Source of the DNA: Smallanthus sonchifolius
Taxonomy: Eukaryota > Streptophyta > Magnoliopsida > Asterales > Asteraceae
Length of the DNA: 64,000 bases
Assembly (NCBI GenBank): GCA_023525975.1
Contig: CM042022.1
Span: 1,803,001-1,867,000, forward strand
Direction of reading: 5' to 3'
The notes under the pieces are model-generated. The model saw only the letters and a program-made list of their open reading frames with translations, did not search any database and had not been told where the DNA came from. Shown here piece by piece: positions 46,790 through 56,063 of the stretch. Both the position numbers and the translations under genes were made by a program. Within the stretch, counting starts at the first letter, position 1. Each line of letters opens with the position of its first letter.

Positions 46790-48149
46790 TGTCACACCCT
46801 TGGTTTAGGACAACCCGGGCGCGTGACCGAAGATTGGTACCTGTTTCTTATTTTATCTCATTAGAGATTTATAAACACAGCGGAATAATTTTAATAACTC
46901 AGGATCTTTTCAAAAGACGGGGAATCTCCCGTTTCATTTTATTATAACAGGGATAAACCGTGATATTGTATACGAACGTTTAATTTACAAAACCAAGGTT
47001 TTACATGAGCCATTTCTTTCAACTGATGTCTAGGGTGGACGTTCCCTTTTTCATGACTTCATTTTCCTTGTCATCATATGGATATATCAATGTCAGATCA
47101 TCCTTGGTTACCTGTAAAACGTTTGAAAATATTTTATCAGTATAAACTGGTGAATACAAGTATATTGGAATTATAATCTGACAAGTGTGAATAAATAGAA
47201 CAATTTGCCCATAGTTTCTGGTCAATTTACACAGCCAACGGACTAACCACTAGCCACACCAAGGACCTTGGATATATTTTTATGTATGTCTGCCTTACGC
47301 TTACAGCGATGGGCTTAACAACAACCAACCCCTAGCCCTGTTACAACGTCTCATCTGTAACACGTGTATATATACGTGACTCTATGGGCTGACTGCTATA
47401 TAGTAAATCACTTATGCAACGAATGGTTGTATAAATTCATTCAAGTCAGAGTATAATCAAAACCATTTTCAGTTTTGAAATCATTTTACAAAAATACAAG
47501 TATTCACCTTTTCAAAGTCTCAGCTTAATAAGCTTCTTAGAATGAGTATCATATTGGGCAGCGTCTCTGCTTAAGAACCTTGCTTGGTTTCTCCTAATGG
47601 GCGTTTCCTAGCTTCTAGGCTTTCTCTTAAGCGAACCGGAACTTCCGAAATTTAAACGTACGAGTGGGAATGGTTTTGGGAGAGTGGTATTAGTGGAAAG
47701 AGCTCTGGAAATCGAGTTGGGAGTGTGAGAATTGTTCAAACCCGAGCTTTCTATTTATAGGGTAAAATTGTGGCTGTGACGGACCGTTATGAATGGTGAC
47801 GGTCCGTCACCGTTGGGATCGTAACGGACGTTATCTCTGGTGACGGTCCGTTACCAAGGTAGGGTTGGCGAGTCAGAGGACACGTGCCAGTGTCCGGGTG
47901 TTTTGCGGCGTGACGGACCGTTACGGATGGTGACGGTCCGTCATAGGGTTTACACGCGTCAGATTCAGGCCATTAGTCACCAGACATGTGGCGCACCCTC
48001 ATTCCATGCGTGGCCAACCCGTAACGGTCCGTTACCGTCCGATTTTTCATATTTTTCACTTTTGGTCCTTGTTCTTTGATATATTTATACTTCTAGTCCC
48101 TTAACTTTTATTTTTATAATATTTGGCACAAAATTTTACCAATGTTACA
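46790..48149 (-). repeat. 5' LTR of the gypsy element
   Basis: 1360 bp, TGTCACACCCTTGG to AATGTTACA, collinear with the 3' LTR, with the same minus-strand TATA box and palindrome array (47770-48035). Confidence 0.95.
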
Positions 48150-48850
48150 AAAGAGGATTTCTCCGGATAAAAAGTTCATCCATATGATCAAATCTTGAAG
48201 TTTTGACAGGTACCAGAAAGTTTTAGGGATTTCTCCGATGAGAGAATTGAAACTCAAATCAAGTGAAACTAACTGAGAACAATTACCAAGAGTTGAAGGA
48301 ATAGAACTAGTAAGCGCGTGGTTCTGCAGGTTTAAGCTGCTAGAACTTTCGGTAGTACCTTCGCAAAACCGACAACGACTCCGACAACTTACCATTGAAA
48401 TTGTTAAACCCTAGCATCAAACTCTTCAACTGCTCAGGATCAAAAATATATCCACCGGTAACTTGCCAGAGAAATTATTCTGATAGATATTAACCACTTC
48501 AAGCAGCGACAAAGCTTTAAAACCCTTGGGAACCGCGCCGAGATATTGTTCCCGAAGACATTAAACTCCACCAGCTCACCACAAACATCTGATAACATCC
48601 ACGGCACAACTTCCGGCTCGGAGATACGATTAAACGAACGATCAATCACCTTCAACGAAACTCCAATCGGCGTCGAAAAGCCATTAAACTCCATCAAATT
48701 CCTCGAAAAAATCACCATCTTCAAACTCAAACAAACAGACAACGCCGAAACATCCGTCACCGAGCCGAAGATCCGTTTCCCGCCAGATCTAGAACCCTAA
48801 GCACCTTACTACATTGAGATCTAACAAACACGGTAACAACAGGCGTGAGA
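48150..48850 (-). pseudogene. captured BRI1-type LRR ectodomain fragment, proximal part
   Basis: Minus-strand readings: 48760-48440 gives LEFN/MEFNGFSTPIGVSLKVI and PEVVPWMLSDVCGELVEFNV, diagnostic of the early BRI1 LRRs (VVPW or VVGW, then LSDGCGEL). 48430-48400 gives LGFNNFNGKLSESLS. 48395-48150 gives LGNCSQLVSLDLSFNSLIGE and LSKLQDLIIWMNFLSGEI, which in BRI1 directly precede the LILDFN repeat found across the insertion at 39160. Several repeats between about residues 260 and 400 of a normal BRI1 are missing, and frameshifts occur, so this is a deleted gene fragment. Confidence 0.85.
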
Positions 48851-49130
48851 AGAAGAAAGGGGTAACTTTACCATTCTACCGTCACGTGATATAACTTAAC
48901 TGACAAAATAAACGGACGTTATTTTAAGAGCGAATTACAAATTACGTCCTTTAAGTATTACTCAAATACTTAAAGGACATAATTTGTAATTCGTTCTTAT
49001 TTTAAATGATATAATCTGTAACAAATTGAATACATAAAGGACAGTCAATGTGTATTTTAAAAATAAAGGATGTAAGGTGCAATTATATATAAACCTAAAA
49101 GGCGTTTTCTGTAATTTTGTAATTTTTTTG
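48851..49130 (-). repeat. right TIR of the Pack-MULE
   Basis: Inverted match to 38757-38930, lengthened by a hairpin insert (48921-49003) and a TTATATCACGTGACGG stretch absent from the left TIR. Confidence 0.82.
48921..49003. repeat. near-perfect hairpin inserted in the right TIR
   Basis: Arms of at least 29 bp (48931-48959 and 48965-48993, starting CGAATTACAAATTA) with one or two mismatches and a 5-nt loop. Pairing extends outward imperfectly. The left TIR lacks it. Confidence 0.8.
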
Positions 49131-49333
49131 TAGAAGAAATGATGTGGCGCCGACTGGGTGGTCACAAATGGCAACTTTCTTTAGGATTTTGGGTCATTAT
49201 TTGCAACACTCTTGTCATTTAACATAAACGGCCACATGATGCATACATGGAAGCCTACATAGATTGTGATGTAGATATATAGTACAAATTAAAATTTTAA
49301 TTGAAGGAGTAAAAGCCAGTGTAGTCTATGTTT

Positions 49334-49953
49334 GAGACGGTAAAACATGTCGTGTTTTGTTAAACGGGTCAGACACGTTAACACGTTTAATTAAATGTGT
49401 CATTTACTAAAACATTAGCATATGCATGTTAATAAAATGATTACACGATACGACACGTTTAACACGATTAAATACAACCAATCTAATACATGAATGATAT
49501 GTTTAAATAAAAGATGAACTAGGTGTTGCCTCGGGGAAACCCAAATATCTTAGAATATCTAGGCGTTGCCGTTAAAAAATAAAAATAAAAGATGAACAAA
49601 AGCAAGCAACTCGAAACTAATTAAGCTTAAAAAACATAAAAACTTAAAATATAATTATAATTTTTAAATTGGGGTCAAGGGTTATGATATATTGAATTAT
49701 TTAAACAATAATAAAACCACCTTGTTTAAAAAAATGGTCATAAGCATGTCCTGCCTACCTATTAACACGTTTAATGATTGCTTAAACTGGTTATGCTTGC
49801 AATAAACCGGTCAAGCGGGCAGGACCGGTTTAGACATGTTTTTAACCATGTCGACACGTTTATGATTCAAACACGTTTTCAATAAACATTAATCCATTTA
49901 ATTTCGTGTCAAGTCATATCGTGTCAACGGTCCGTATCATAAATTACCATCTC
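49334..49953. repeat. ACACGTT-rich TIR repeat (relative of 7.55-7.73 kb)
   Basis: The ends are GAGACGGTAAAACATG and, inverted, GAGATGGTAATTTATG. The interior is full of GACACGTT/AACACGTTT motifs. No convincing target duplication. A truncated SINE is inserted in it at 49520-49582. Confidence 0.5.
49520..49582 (+). mobile_element. 5'-truncated SINE (3' tail only) with exact 15-bp target duplication
   Basis: Contains AGGTGTTGCCTCGGGGAAA, then CTTAGAATATCTAGGCG and TTGCCGTTAAAAAA, the 3' portion of the SINE family at 50126 and 16940. Flanked by exact AAATAAAAGATGAAC at 49505-49519 and 49583-49597. Confidence 0.9.
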
Positions 49954-50125
49954 TTCCTATGTCATCATATTTATGTTAATTATTTTTTTTTTTAATAAAC
50001 ACCAAAATTCATATGAATCGTAACAACCCAATAAGGCCCATAATCTAAGGGCCATATTTTTCAGATTTTCAGTTATAGGGTCTGTTTAACCAACCCATTT
50101 GATTACTTAACATTTTACATCAAAG

Positions 50126-50336
50126 GGGCTTTGTCCGGACGGTACCCCGGTGACTTCCGAATGGAAGGTCGACGGTTCGAATCTGGACCACAACAAAAAA
50201 AATGGTCTGTGGTCAGGTCAGAGGGTTTACCCAGTTGGGGGTTCCTCCTAGGGTGGGCTGCCTTGAATGTTCTATGTGTTGCCCCGGGGAAGCCCAATTA
50301 TCCTATAATATCTAGGTGTTGCCGTTCAAAAAAAAA
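50126..50336 (+). mobile_element. full-length tRNA-derived SINE
   Basis: 211 bp: tRNA-like head (GGGGCTTTGTCCGGACGG), B box GGTTCGAATCT at 50174-50184, body TGGTCTGTGGTCAGGTC, tail GGTGTTGCCGTTC then A-rich. Flanking 21-22-bp target duplications start ACTTAACATTTTACAT (50105-50125 and 50337-50358), differing by one extra T. Transcribed by RNA polymerase III if active. Confidence 0.93.
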
Positions 50337-51020
50337 ACTTAACATTTTACATTCAAAGCCCTGATTCAAGCTCAATTTGAACATCTATGAGAGACACAAA
50401 CACATTGGTTGCTTTGCAACTTATAAACCATGAAATGATTCTCGAATGATTACTTAATCTTTTTTACTTAATATATCAACTAGTGATGTTGTAATTTTTT
50501 ATTTTCTTTTTTTTGAACGGCAAATTTCTTAGTTAGTGTGACTTGAACCCATGACCTTGAGATCTTTAAGTGTTTAAAAGGCTTTGCCTCTACATTGGAC
50601 CACCACCTCGAGGTGCACAAAAAAACCGGTTTGGAAATCCAAACCGGTTCCGAACCGAAACCCAAACCGCCCTAGAACCGGTTTTTGGTGAACCGGTTTC
50701 AAACCGGTAGGAACCGCCGGTTTATAACCGGTTTAAGTATTTTGCACGACTAGCGGTTTACAACCGGTTTTTTGTGAACCGGTTTGACGAACCGGTTTGG
50801 TAAACCGGTTTGAACCGGTTTAACGGTAATATTTCGAAACTAGCCGTTGGAAAACGGCTATATAGCCGTTGGAACCAATGTTTGACCGTTTTTTGACCCA
50901 TTTTAACCCCCAAACACATTATAAATAGGTAGGGAGTGTTTTGGTTAAATCACACTTCTCAAACCCGCTCTCTACACTCTCGTTTGTAAAAAAAACGCTC
51001 GAAAACGTTCAAAAAACGAT

Positions 51021-51243
51021 ATGGCAGGTTCTTCAAGTTTTGGTGTTCCTCTTCCGAAGTTAGCGTTGTGAAAATCATACCAACAACGAGGAACCCCGCA
51101 ATTTGGTCAAACTACGATCTATGTGAGATGTCTAACGGGTTGGAACGTGCTCGTTGCAAAAATTATGGTGGGTTTTTTAAAAAGGAATCAAACTCAACTC
51201 TAAAAACTCATATGGAAAAATCTTGCCCGAGTTTGATTAAATA
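51021..51243 (+). pseudogene. hAT transposase N-terminus with BED-type zinc finger
   Basis: Starts MAGSSSFGVPLPK and is frameshifted by one missing base relative to the sibling at 21631. The later frame reads NYDLCEMSNGLERARCKNYG, then STLKTHMEKSCPSL, like a BED finger. It ends in TAA at 51241-51243, just upstream of the C-terminal frame. Confidence 0.7.
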
Positions 51244-51252
51244 ACTTACGAT

Positions 51253-51930
51253 TTGGATTTGAATGATGAAGATATTCATTTTTCAACCGTAACAAAAGCT
51301 TATTTTAACAAATGTTTGCAAGATTTGTTTGATATTTATTTACATAAATATGGTACAACACAAACCCCACATGATACGATTGGCGCGGGCGCATCAAGTA
51401 GTAGCTCGAGAAATGTGAACTTAAATTTGTATAATGAAATGAGAAATGAATTTACTAAACGGGCTAGAAGATCCACCCCGATTAGCGAACTCGGAAGGTA
51501 TACGGGAACAAACTTTTTATCATTTATGAGTCCGGATGTTTTTGAGGACTTTGATATTTTGGCGTGGTGGAAAGGAAAGGAATCTACTTTTCCGGTCATT
51601 TCCGCCATGGCCCGTGATTTACTAACCGTCCAAGCTTCCACGGTAGCTTCGGAATCCGTTTTTTCTCTTAGTGGCAGGGTTTTATCTATTCGAAGAACTA
51701 GACTCACTCCCGCGGCAATGGAAATGTGCATTTGCTTGAAAGACCATTTGGATGCGGTAGATAGGAGACAAGATAGGAGTTCGCTTGAAGACGAAATTGA
51801 AGTTGAAGAATTCATACACGAAACTGAGGTCAACCAAGGATTGGCGAGCCCACTTACAAATGAAGAACTCGCCGAAGATGATAGACTACGAGGATCCACT
51901 AGTAACTCCGAGAATGACGGCGAAAATTAA
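51253..51930 (+). pseudogene. hAT transposase C-terminal (dimerisation) region
   Basis: 225-residue frame with the hAT dimerisation domain: FEDFDILAWWKGKESTFPVI, AMARDLLTVQASTVASESVF, SLSGRVLSIRRTRLTP, MEMCICLKDHLDA, then an acidic tail ending SNSENDGEN. The RNase H-like catalytic core that should lie between the BED finger and this domain is absent. It cannot cut DNA, but might bind or dimerise if expressed. Confidence 0.85.
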
Positions 51931-52465
51931 ACAAAAAAACTCCAAAAAAAAATATTATTCTTTTTGTCGAATTATAATGTTTAATTTTGTAATGTTTTGT
52001 GATTTTCAAACTCCTACAATATGAATAAACGTTGAATTTTATGTTTTTATTTGTTAAATATTTATTTTTAAATTATTTTTTTTTAATAAAACCGGTTTAA
52101 ACCGGTTCACCAACCCGAACCGGTCCAGAACCGAACTGAACCGGTTCAACAGGTTCGAGATTTTATATATGATAAACCGGTTTAACCCAAACCGGTTTTA
52201 GTCAAAACCGGTTTAACAATTGCGTTGACCAAACCGATTCGATTCAAAAACCCGGTTTGTGCACCTCTACCACCACCCCAATGGCTAGTGATGTAATTAC
52301 TTAATCTTTTTTATTACTTAATATATTATAACCGGGGTTTCTTTTTCTGTAGGTTTCTTTGATATTCATCCTGCACATGTAGTTTACTTTCAACTAGGGT
52401 TAGGGAATTTTTTACACGACATGTACTTGACATGAAATTCACAGGTTTGGGTTTAGTATAGAAGG

Positions 52466-52747
52466 CAGGGCCGGCCCAGAGGGAGGGCGACGGTCTCCCC
52501 TAGGGCCCGAAGTTTTTAATTTTTTTTATATTATATATATATATGTGTTTTTTAATTATATATATATATATAAGCCCAATTTATAAAAAAAATCTATATA
52601 TATAAGCCTAATTTATAAAAAAAATCTATATATATAAGCTCGTATTATGTTTTTTTATATATGATTATTAAGTTTGTATTATAGGGCCCGATTTTTTTTA
52701 CATGTCCCGGGCCCAAAACATTTTGAGGATTCTCGGGACCGACCCTG
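52466..52747. mobile_element. hAT-type MITE (CAGGGCCGGCCC)
   Basis: TIRs CAGGGCCGGCCC and, inverted, CAGGGTCGGTCCCG, flanked by ATAGAAGG (52458-52465) and ATAGACGG (52748-52755). AT-rich core with TA runs and repeated AAGCC(C/T)AATTTATAAAAA. 282 bp. Confidence 0.85.
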
Positions 52748-52755
52748 ATAGACGG

Positions 52756-53637
52756 GTTCAGATCAGTTTCGGTTGGATCAGCGAACACATTTAGCTAAAT
52801 GGTTTGTTTCGTGTCAACCTTACGGGTTCGCGGGTTGACTAGTTTAACCCATTTATCTTTCTTTAATTTTTGCTGAAAATGTGTTTTGTGTCATAAATTC
52901 AATTGGTTCGAGTATTTTATGACAAAAACTAAAAGTTAATACATAAACTGACATAAGATCGATTTTATAACAAAAATTATGTAAGAAGAAGCTGTACATG
53001 ATCGAATCTTGCAAGATTACTTCTTTCGGAATCCGATATATATGGGTGAGACGTTCAAAACAAGGTTCCGTATACTAAGACAACTATTTCTACAAATAGT
53101 TGGTGATATGGAAAGAAACTTAATTTTTTTTTTTCAAACAACTTAGGATGCTAGATGGAAAAGGAGTTTTATTATTTATTAATAACTAATTAATTTATTT
53201 ATATATATGTATAACTATTTTTTATATAACATAATATATATTTATTATTTAATTATTTTTATCATAATTTTACATATAATAATAATAATTACTATGTAAA
53301 TATATACTTAATATATTAAAAATAAATAAATAAAACATAAGGCTCGTTTAAACTCGTGAGTCAAGTCAAACTCGAGATGCCGTTTATTAAATGAACCCGA
53401 TATAGCTTGAGCATCTAAGCGTGACTTGATTCGAGTTTTAATCATGAACGAGTCGATTTTGGATACCTCATGTACCCAACTCTTCAATACCGTCGTTTCT
53501 TTTAAAAGAACTGAAGTCCGGTTTAAAGATAAAAAATTAAAAATCATGTATTACTTGTAATTTTCTTTCAAGCAATGAGTTATATTACAATCTAAAACTC
53601 TATCAAAAAAATAAAACTATGACCAAAAATCAAAATG
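52756..53637. other. intergenic, nothing coding
   Basis: AT-rich spacer with a GAACGAGTC/CTCGTTTAAACTCG repeat fragment at 53335-53460. The terminator and 3'UTR of the glucanase gene presumably lie at 53400-53637. Confidence 0.45.
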
Positions 53638-56001
53638 CTAAGAAACCAGAAGCAAGAACACAATACACCCTTCAAGAACACCCAACAAAACCTTCAAAAC
53701 TTTCCGGGGAACCACCACCGATGTCCCATAAGCAATCATCACCGGAAACCGACATTCCCCCACCGACGGATCCTCCTCCGTCACACTCGCCAACCCCGAA
53801 AACTCGCAATCCCAATCACTCTGACCCTGAAGCTGATAATACATATTAAACGCATACGAAGCGTTTCCCGCCAAACTCAAATGGTTACACGATGATCCGT
53901 AGCCTAAAGAAGTACAATCCGACAAGCTACACGCATAATCGATCTCCTTTGCCATTCCATCCAAATCTTTGACACGCGGATTCAACACACACCACCGTCG
54001 CTTCATGTATTGCACCCCGACAACGGGTGCTAGCCCTTTGTTCCTCTTTTCCCCGGTTAAATCCAGCTCGTATTTCGGTTTACCGTCGTACTCGAATATA
54101 CCTGTTCGAGATATATATTAGATAGAAAATATTAGTTACAATAAATAAATTTTATTAGATAAAAAATATTAATTACAATAAATAAATTTTATCACATAGA
54201 AAATATTAATATTATAAACGAATCTTAATTAATATATTTTATCCAATCATAACTAACTAACTAACTAACCCCAATGTGTCTCAAACGACCCGGGAGCTAT
54301 GCTCTTCTTGTTCTCGTCGAGAAGACTAAACAGGTAGATTTCCAACCGGCCGGTTCGAACCGGGGTGCCTCTCGAGGTCAACACGTGTTTGATTACGCCC
54401 TGGTTGAACCGTTTCGCGTTTTTTACATTCGCGTTTATGTCACCGTCGGTGGGCCACCCGATCTCGCCGACAATGATTTTAATGTCCGGGTAACCGGCTT
54501 TTGTGAGAGAAGCCACCAGCGTGTCGTAATTGGCATCGAAAACGTTTGTATAGAGATAATTCCCGTCTATAACGGGTTTATTCGACCCGTCAAAGAACGC
54601 GAAATCCATCGGAAAATACGGGTTAACATATAAGCTCAGAAACGGGTAGATGTTGACGGTGAATGGGGCGTCATTGGAGTAAAGAAACTGGATGATTTCA
54701 ATAGTGGCGTCTTTGATTTCTGATCGGAAGTCACCGGCCGACGGGACGGGGTTTGAATCCGGAGACTCGTAGATGTCGGCGTTTAACGGGACGGTGGCTT
54801 TGATTTGCGATCCAAACCCGACCCGGTTAAGGGCATTTTGGACATTTTTCAATGCTGGTAATGTCGTTTGCAGGTACGTCGCATTGTACGCTTTGAGGAA
54901 GGGCTCGTTTCCAACGGCAACGTACCTGAAATATTTAACAAATTAACTGAATTCACGTAAATTACATATTTACCCTCTGTTTTGTCATGAATTTACTACT
55001 TACACCATAGATTATCTGAAATATTTAACCAATTAAACAAATTCAATTAAATTACCTATTTACCCTCAGTTTGTCATGAATTTACTATTTACATCGTAGA
55101 TTAACCGAAAATGTTTTTATGAAGCGGATTTAAAAACCGGAAGATGTTATAAATAATATAAAAATTAAAAACTATCTATATAGATACATAATATAAAAAT
55201 AATTTTTGTTTTGATATAGATTTGTAATTTTAATGATACAAAATAAAATATACAACTTGAAATATTGAATTAACCAGAAAATGAGATTTTGAAGAAAAAA
55301 GTACAAAAAATAAAAAGTTAGAAATCTGGTCCGGACCACTCGGTCCACCGGTCCGACCGGTAACCGATCAGTTCAAATAAAATCGGTTCAATTACACACA
55401 ACCAGACCGATTATGTGTCCGTGTTGGAAAAAATTGTCTTAAATACTTGACCAATTAAACAAATTCAAGTAAATTACCTATTTACCCTCCATATTGTCAT
55501 GAATTTACTACTTGCACCATAGATTTCAAATTAGGCGGAAGAACCCTAAAAGTTATCAAATTAGGGTTTATATCGAGATTACACACAGTAATTACACACA
55601 GTATGAAATTGAAGTGTTGATTACCTGATATCAACACCACCGGGATAAGCATAAGTAGTAATATTAGCATCAACCCAATAATCGGCGTAACTCGGATCTC
55701 GACTCATATCTAACAGCATGAAATTGGGGATCGCAACCATCACCTCAATCTCCGATCCAATTAGGGCTTCCATTATCCGTTTCTCGGCTTCAAACAGCTT
55801 CACCTTCTTGAATCCGTTCTCTCTCATCATCTCCACCACCTTCTCCGCCGGCAGCTGGTGGCTGGTCATGGTGCCCCAGTTGACTCCCACGCCGACGTTC
55901 GAATTTGAAACGGAGCAATTGACAATCGCCGTAAATGCTGTCGAGAAACAGAGGAGCATTGTGATGATCAATTGGCGTGATTTTGGTGGATTTGTGGCCA
56001 T
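53638..56001 (-). CDS. glucan endo-1,3-beta-glucosidase, GH17 with CBM43/X8 domain
   Basis: Exons on the minus strand: 56001-55625, 54925-54270, 54101-53638; GT-AG; 1497 nt, 498 residues. Residues 1-30 form a signal peptide (LIITMLLCFSTAFTAIVNC). The GH17 barrel starts at VGVNWGTMTSHQLP. The acid/base Glu is E133 in VAVGNEPF and the nucleophile E280 in IIVGEIGWPTDG. A CBM43/X8 domain follows (RRWCVLNP at about 380, then Cys-rich to about 465). The C-terminus is hydrophobic (VLKVLLGVLEGCIVFLLLVS), fitting a GPI signal or membrane tail. The enzyme hydrolyses beta-1,3-glucan (callose) in the wall or apoplast; CBM43 binds the same polymer. Layout and length match plasmodesmal or wall-bound plant glucanases of the glucosidase 5/6/8 type. 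Intron 1 holds diverged repeats and a MITE. Family is certain, subgroup less so. Confidence 0.96.
55104..55440. mobile_element. CCGG-rich MITE in glucanase intron 1
   Basis: It interrupts the second and third of three related about 85-bp units (54932-55013, 55014-55103, 55441-55526; shared ATTTACCCTC and TGTCATGAATTTACTA). The insert has GGTCCGGACC and GGTCCACCGGTCCGACCGG blocks of the 12606-12975 family. Termini are imprecise. Confidence 0.5.
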
Positions 56002-56054
56002 TTTGTGTTTTCGATTGTTAGGGTTTTTGAGAAAATTGGAAGTAGAAGATTCGG

Positions 56055-56063
56055 TTATTTAAA
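56055..56063 (-). promoter_or_regulatory. candidate TATA box of the glucanase gene
   Basis: Minus-strand ATTTAAATAA about 55 bases upstream of the start codon, leaving a short 5'UTR. Motif and spacing only. Confidence 0.45.

Larger units (their letters stand above)
39163..48149 (-). mobile_element. Ty3/gypsy (Tekay-like chromovirus) retrotransposon, degenerate
   Basis: An 8987-bp element with two LTRs, primer site next to the 5' (right) LTR, polypurine tract next to the 3' (left) LTR, and minus-strand order gag, protease, RT, RNase H, integrase, then a chromodomain-like tail. This is the Ty3 order. Target duplication is AAAGG (39158-39162) versus AAAGA (48150-48154). The two LTRs differ at roughly 11 positions over the first 255 bases I compared, so insertion is not very recent, and the ORFs carry several stops and frameshifts. 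Confidence 0.95.
38757..49130 (-). mobile_element. Pack-MULE carrying a BRI1-like LRR fragment, split by a gypsy element
   Basis: Long imperfect TIRs (38757-38930 and 48851-49130) share AATTACAGAAAACG, TAGGTTTATATATAATTGCA, AATAACGTCCGT and GGTAGAATGGTAAA blocks in inverted orientation. Exact 9-bp target duplications TAGAAGAAA flank it (38748-38756 and 49131-49139), the Mutator hallmark. Between the TIRs is host-gene sequence: parts of the LRR ectodomain of a BRI1-type receptor kinase on the minus strand. A Ty3/gypsy retrotransposon (39163-48149) sits inside the captured fragment. Without it the Pack-MULE is about 1.4 kb. No transposase is present. Confidence 0.88.
50608..52269 (+). mobile_element. 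hAT element with BED-finger and dimerisation-domain remnants
   Basis: Ends TCGAGGTGCACAAA and TTTGTGCACCTCTA, with exact 8-bp target duplications CCACCACC (50600-50607 and 52270-52277). CCGGTTT-rich subterminal arms flank a 5'UTR-like region with a TATAAATAG box at 50921. The transposase gene has lost its central catalytic part. 1662 bp. Confidence 0.92.

Noticed and set aside
51336..51899. 187-aa open frame opposite the hAT transposase
   Set aside because: Antisense shadow. The plus strand carries the recognisable dimerisation domain.
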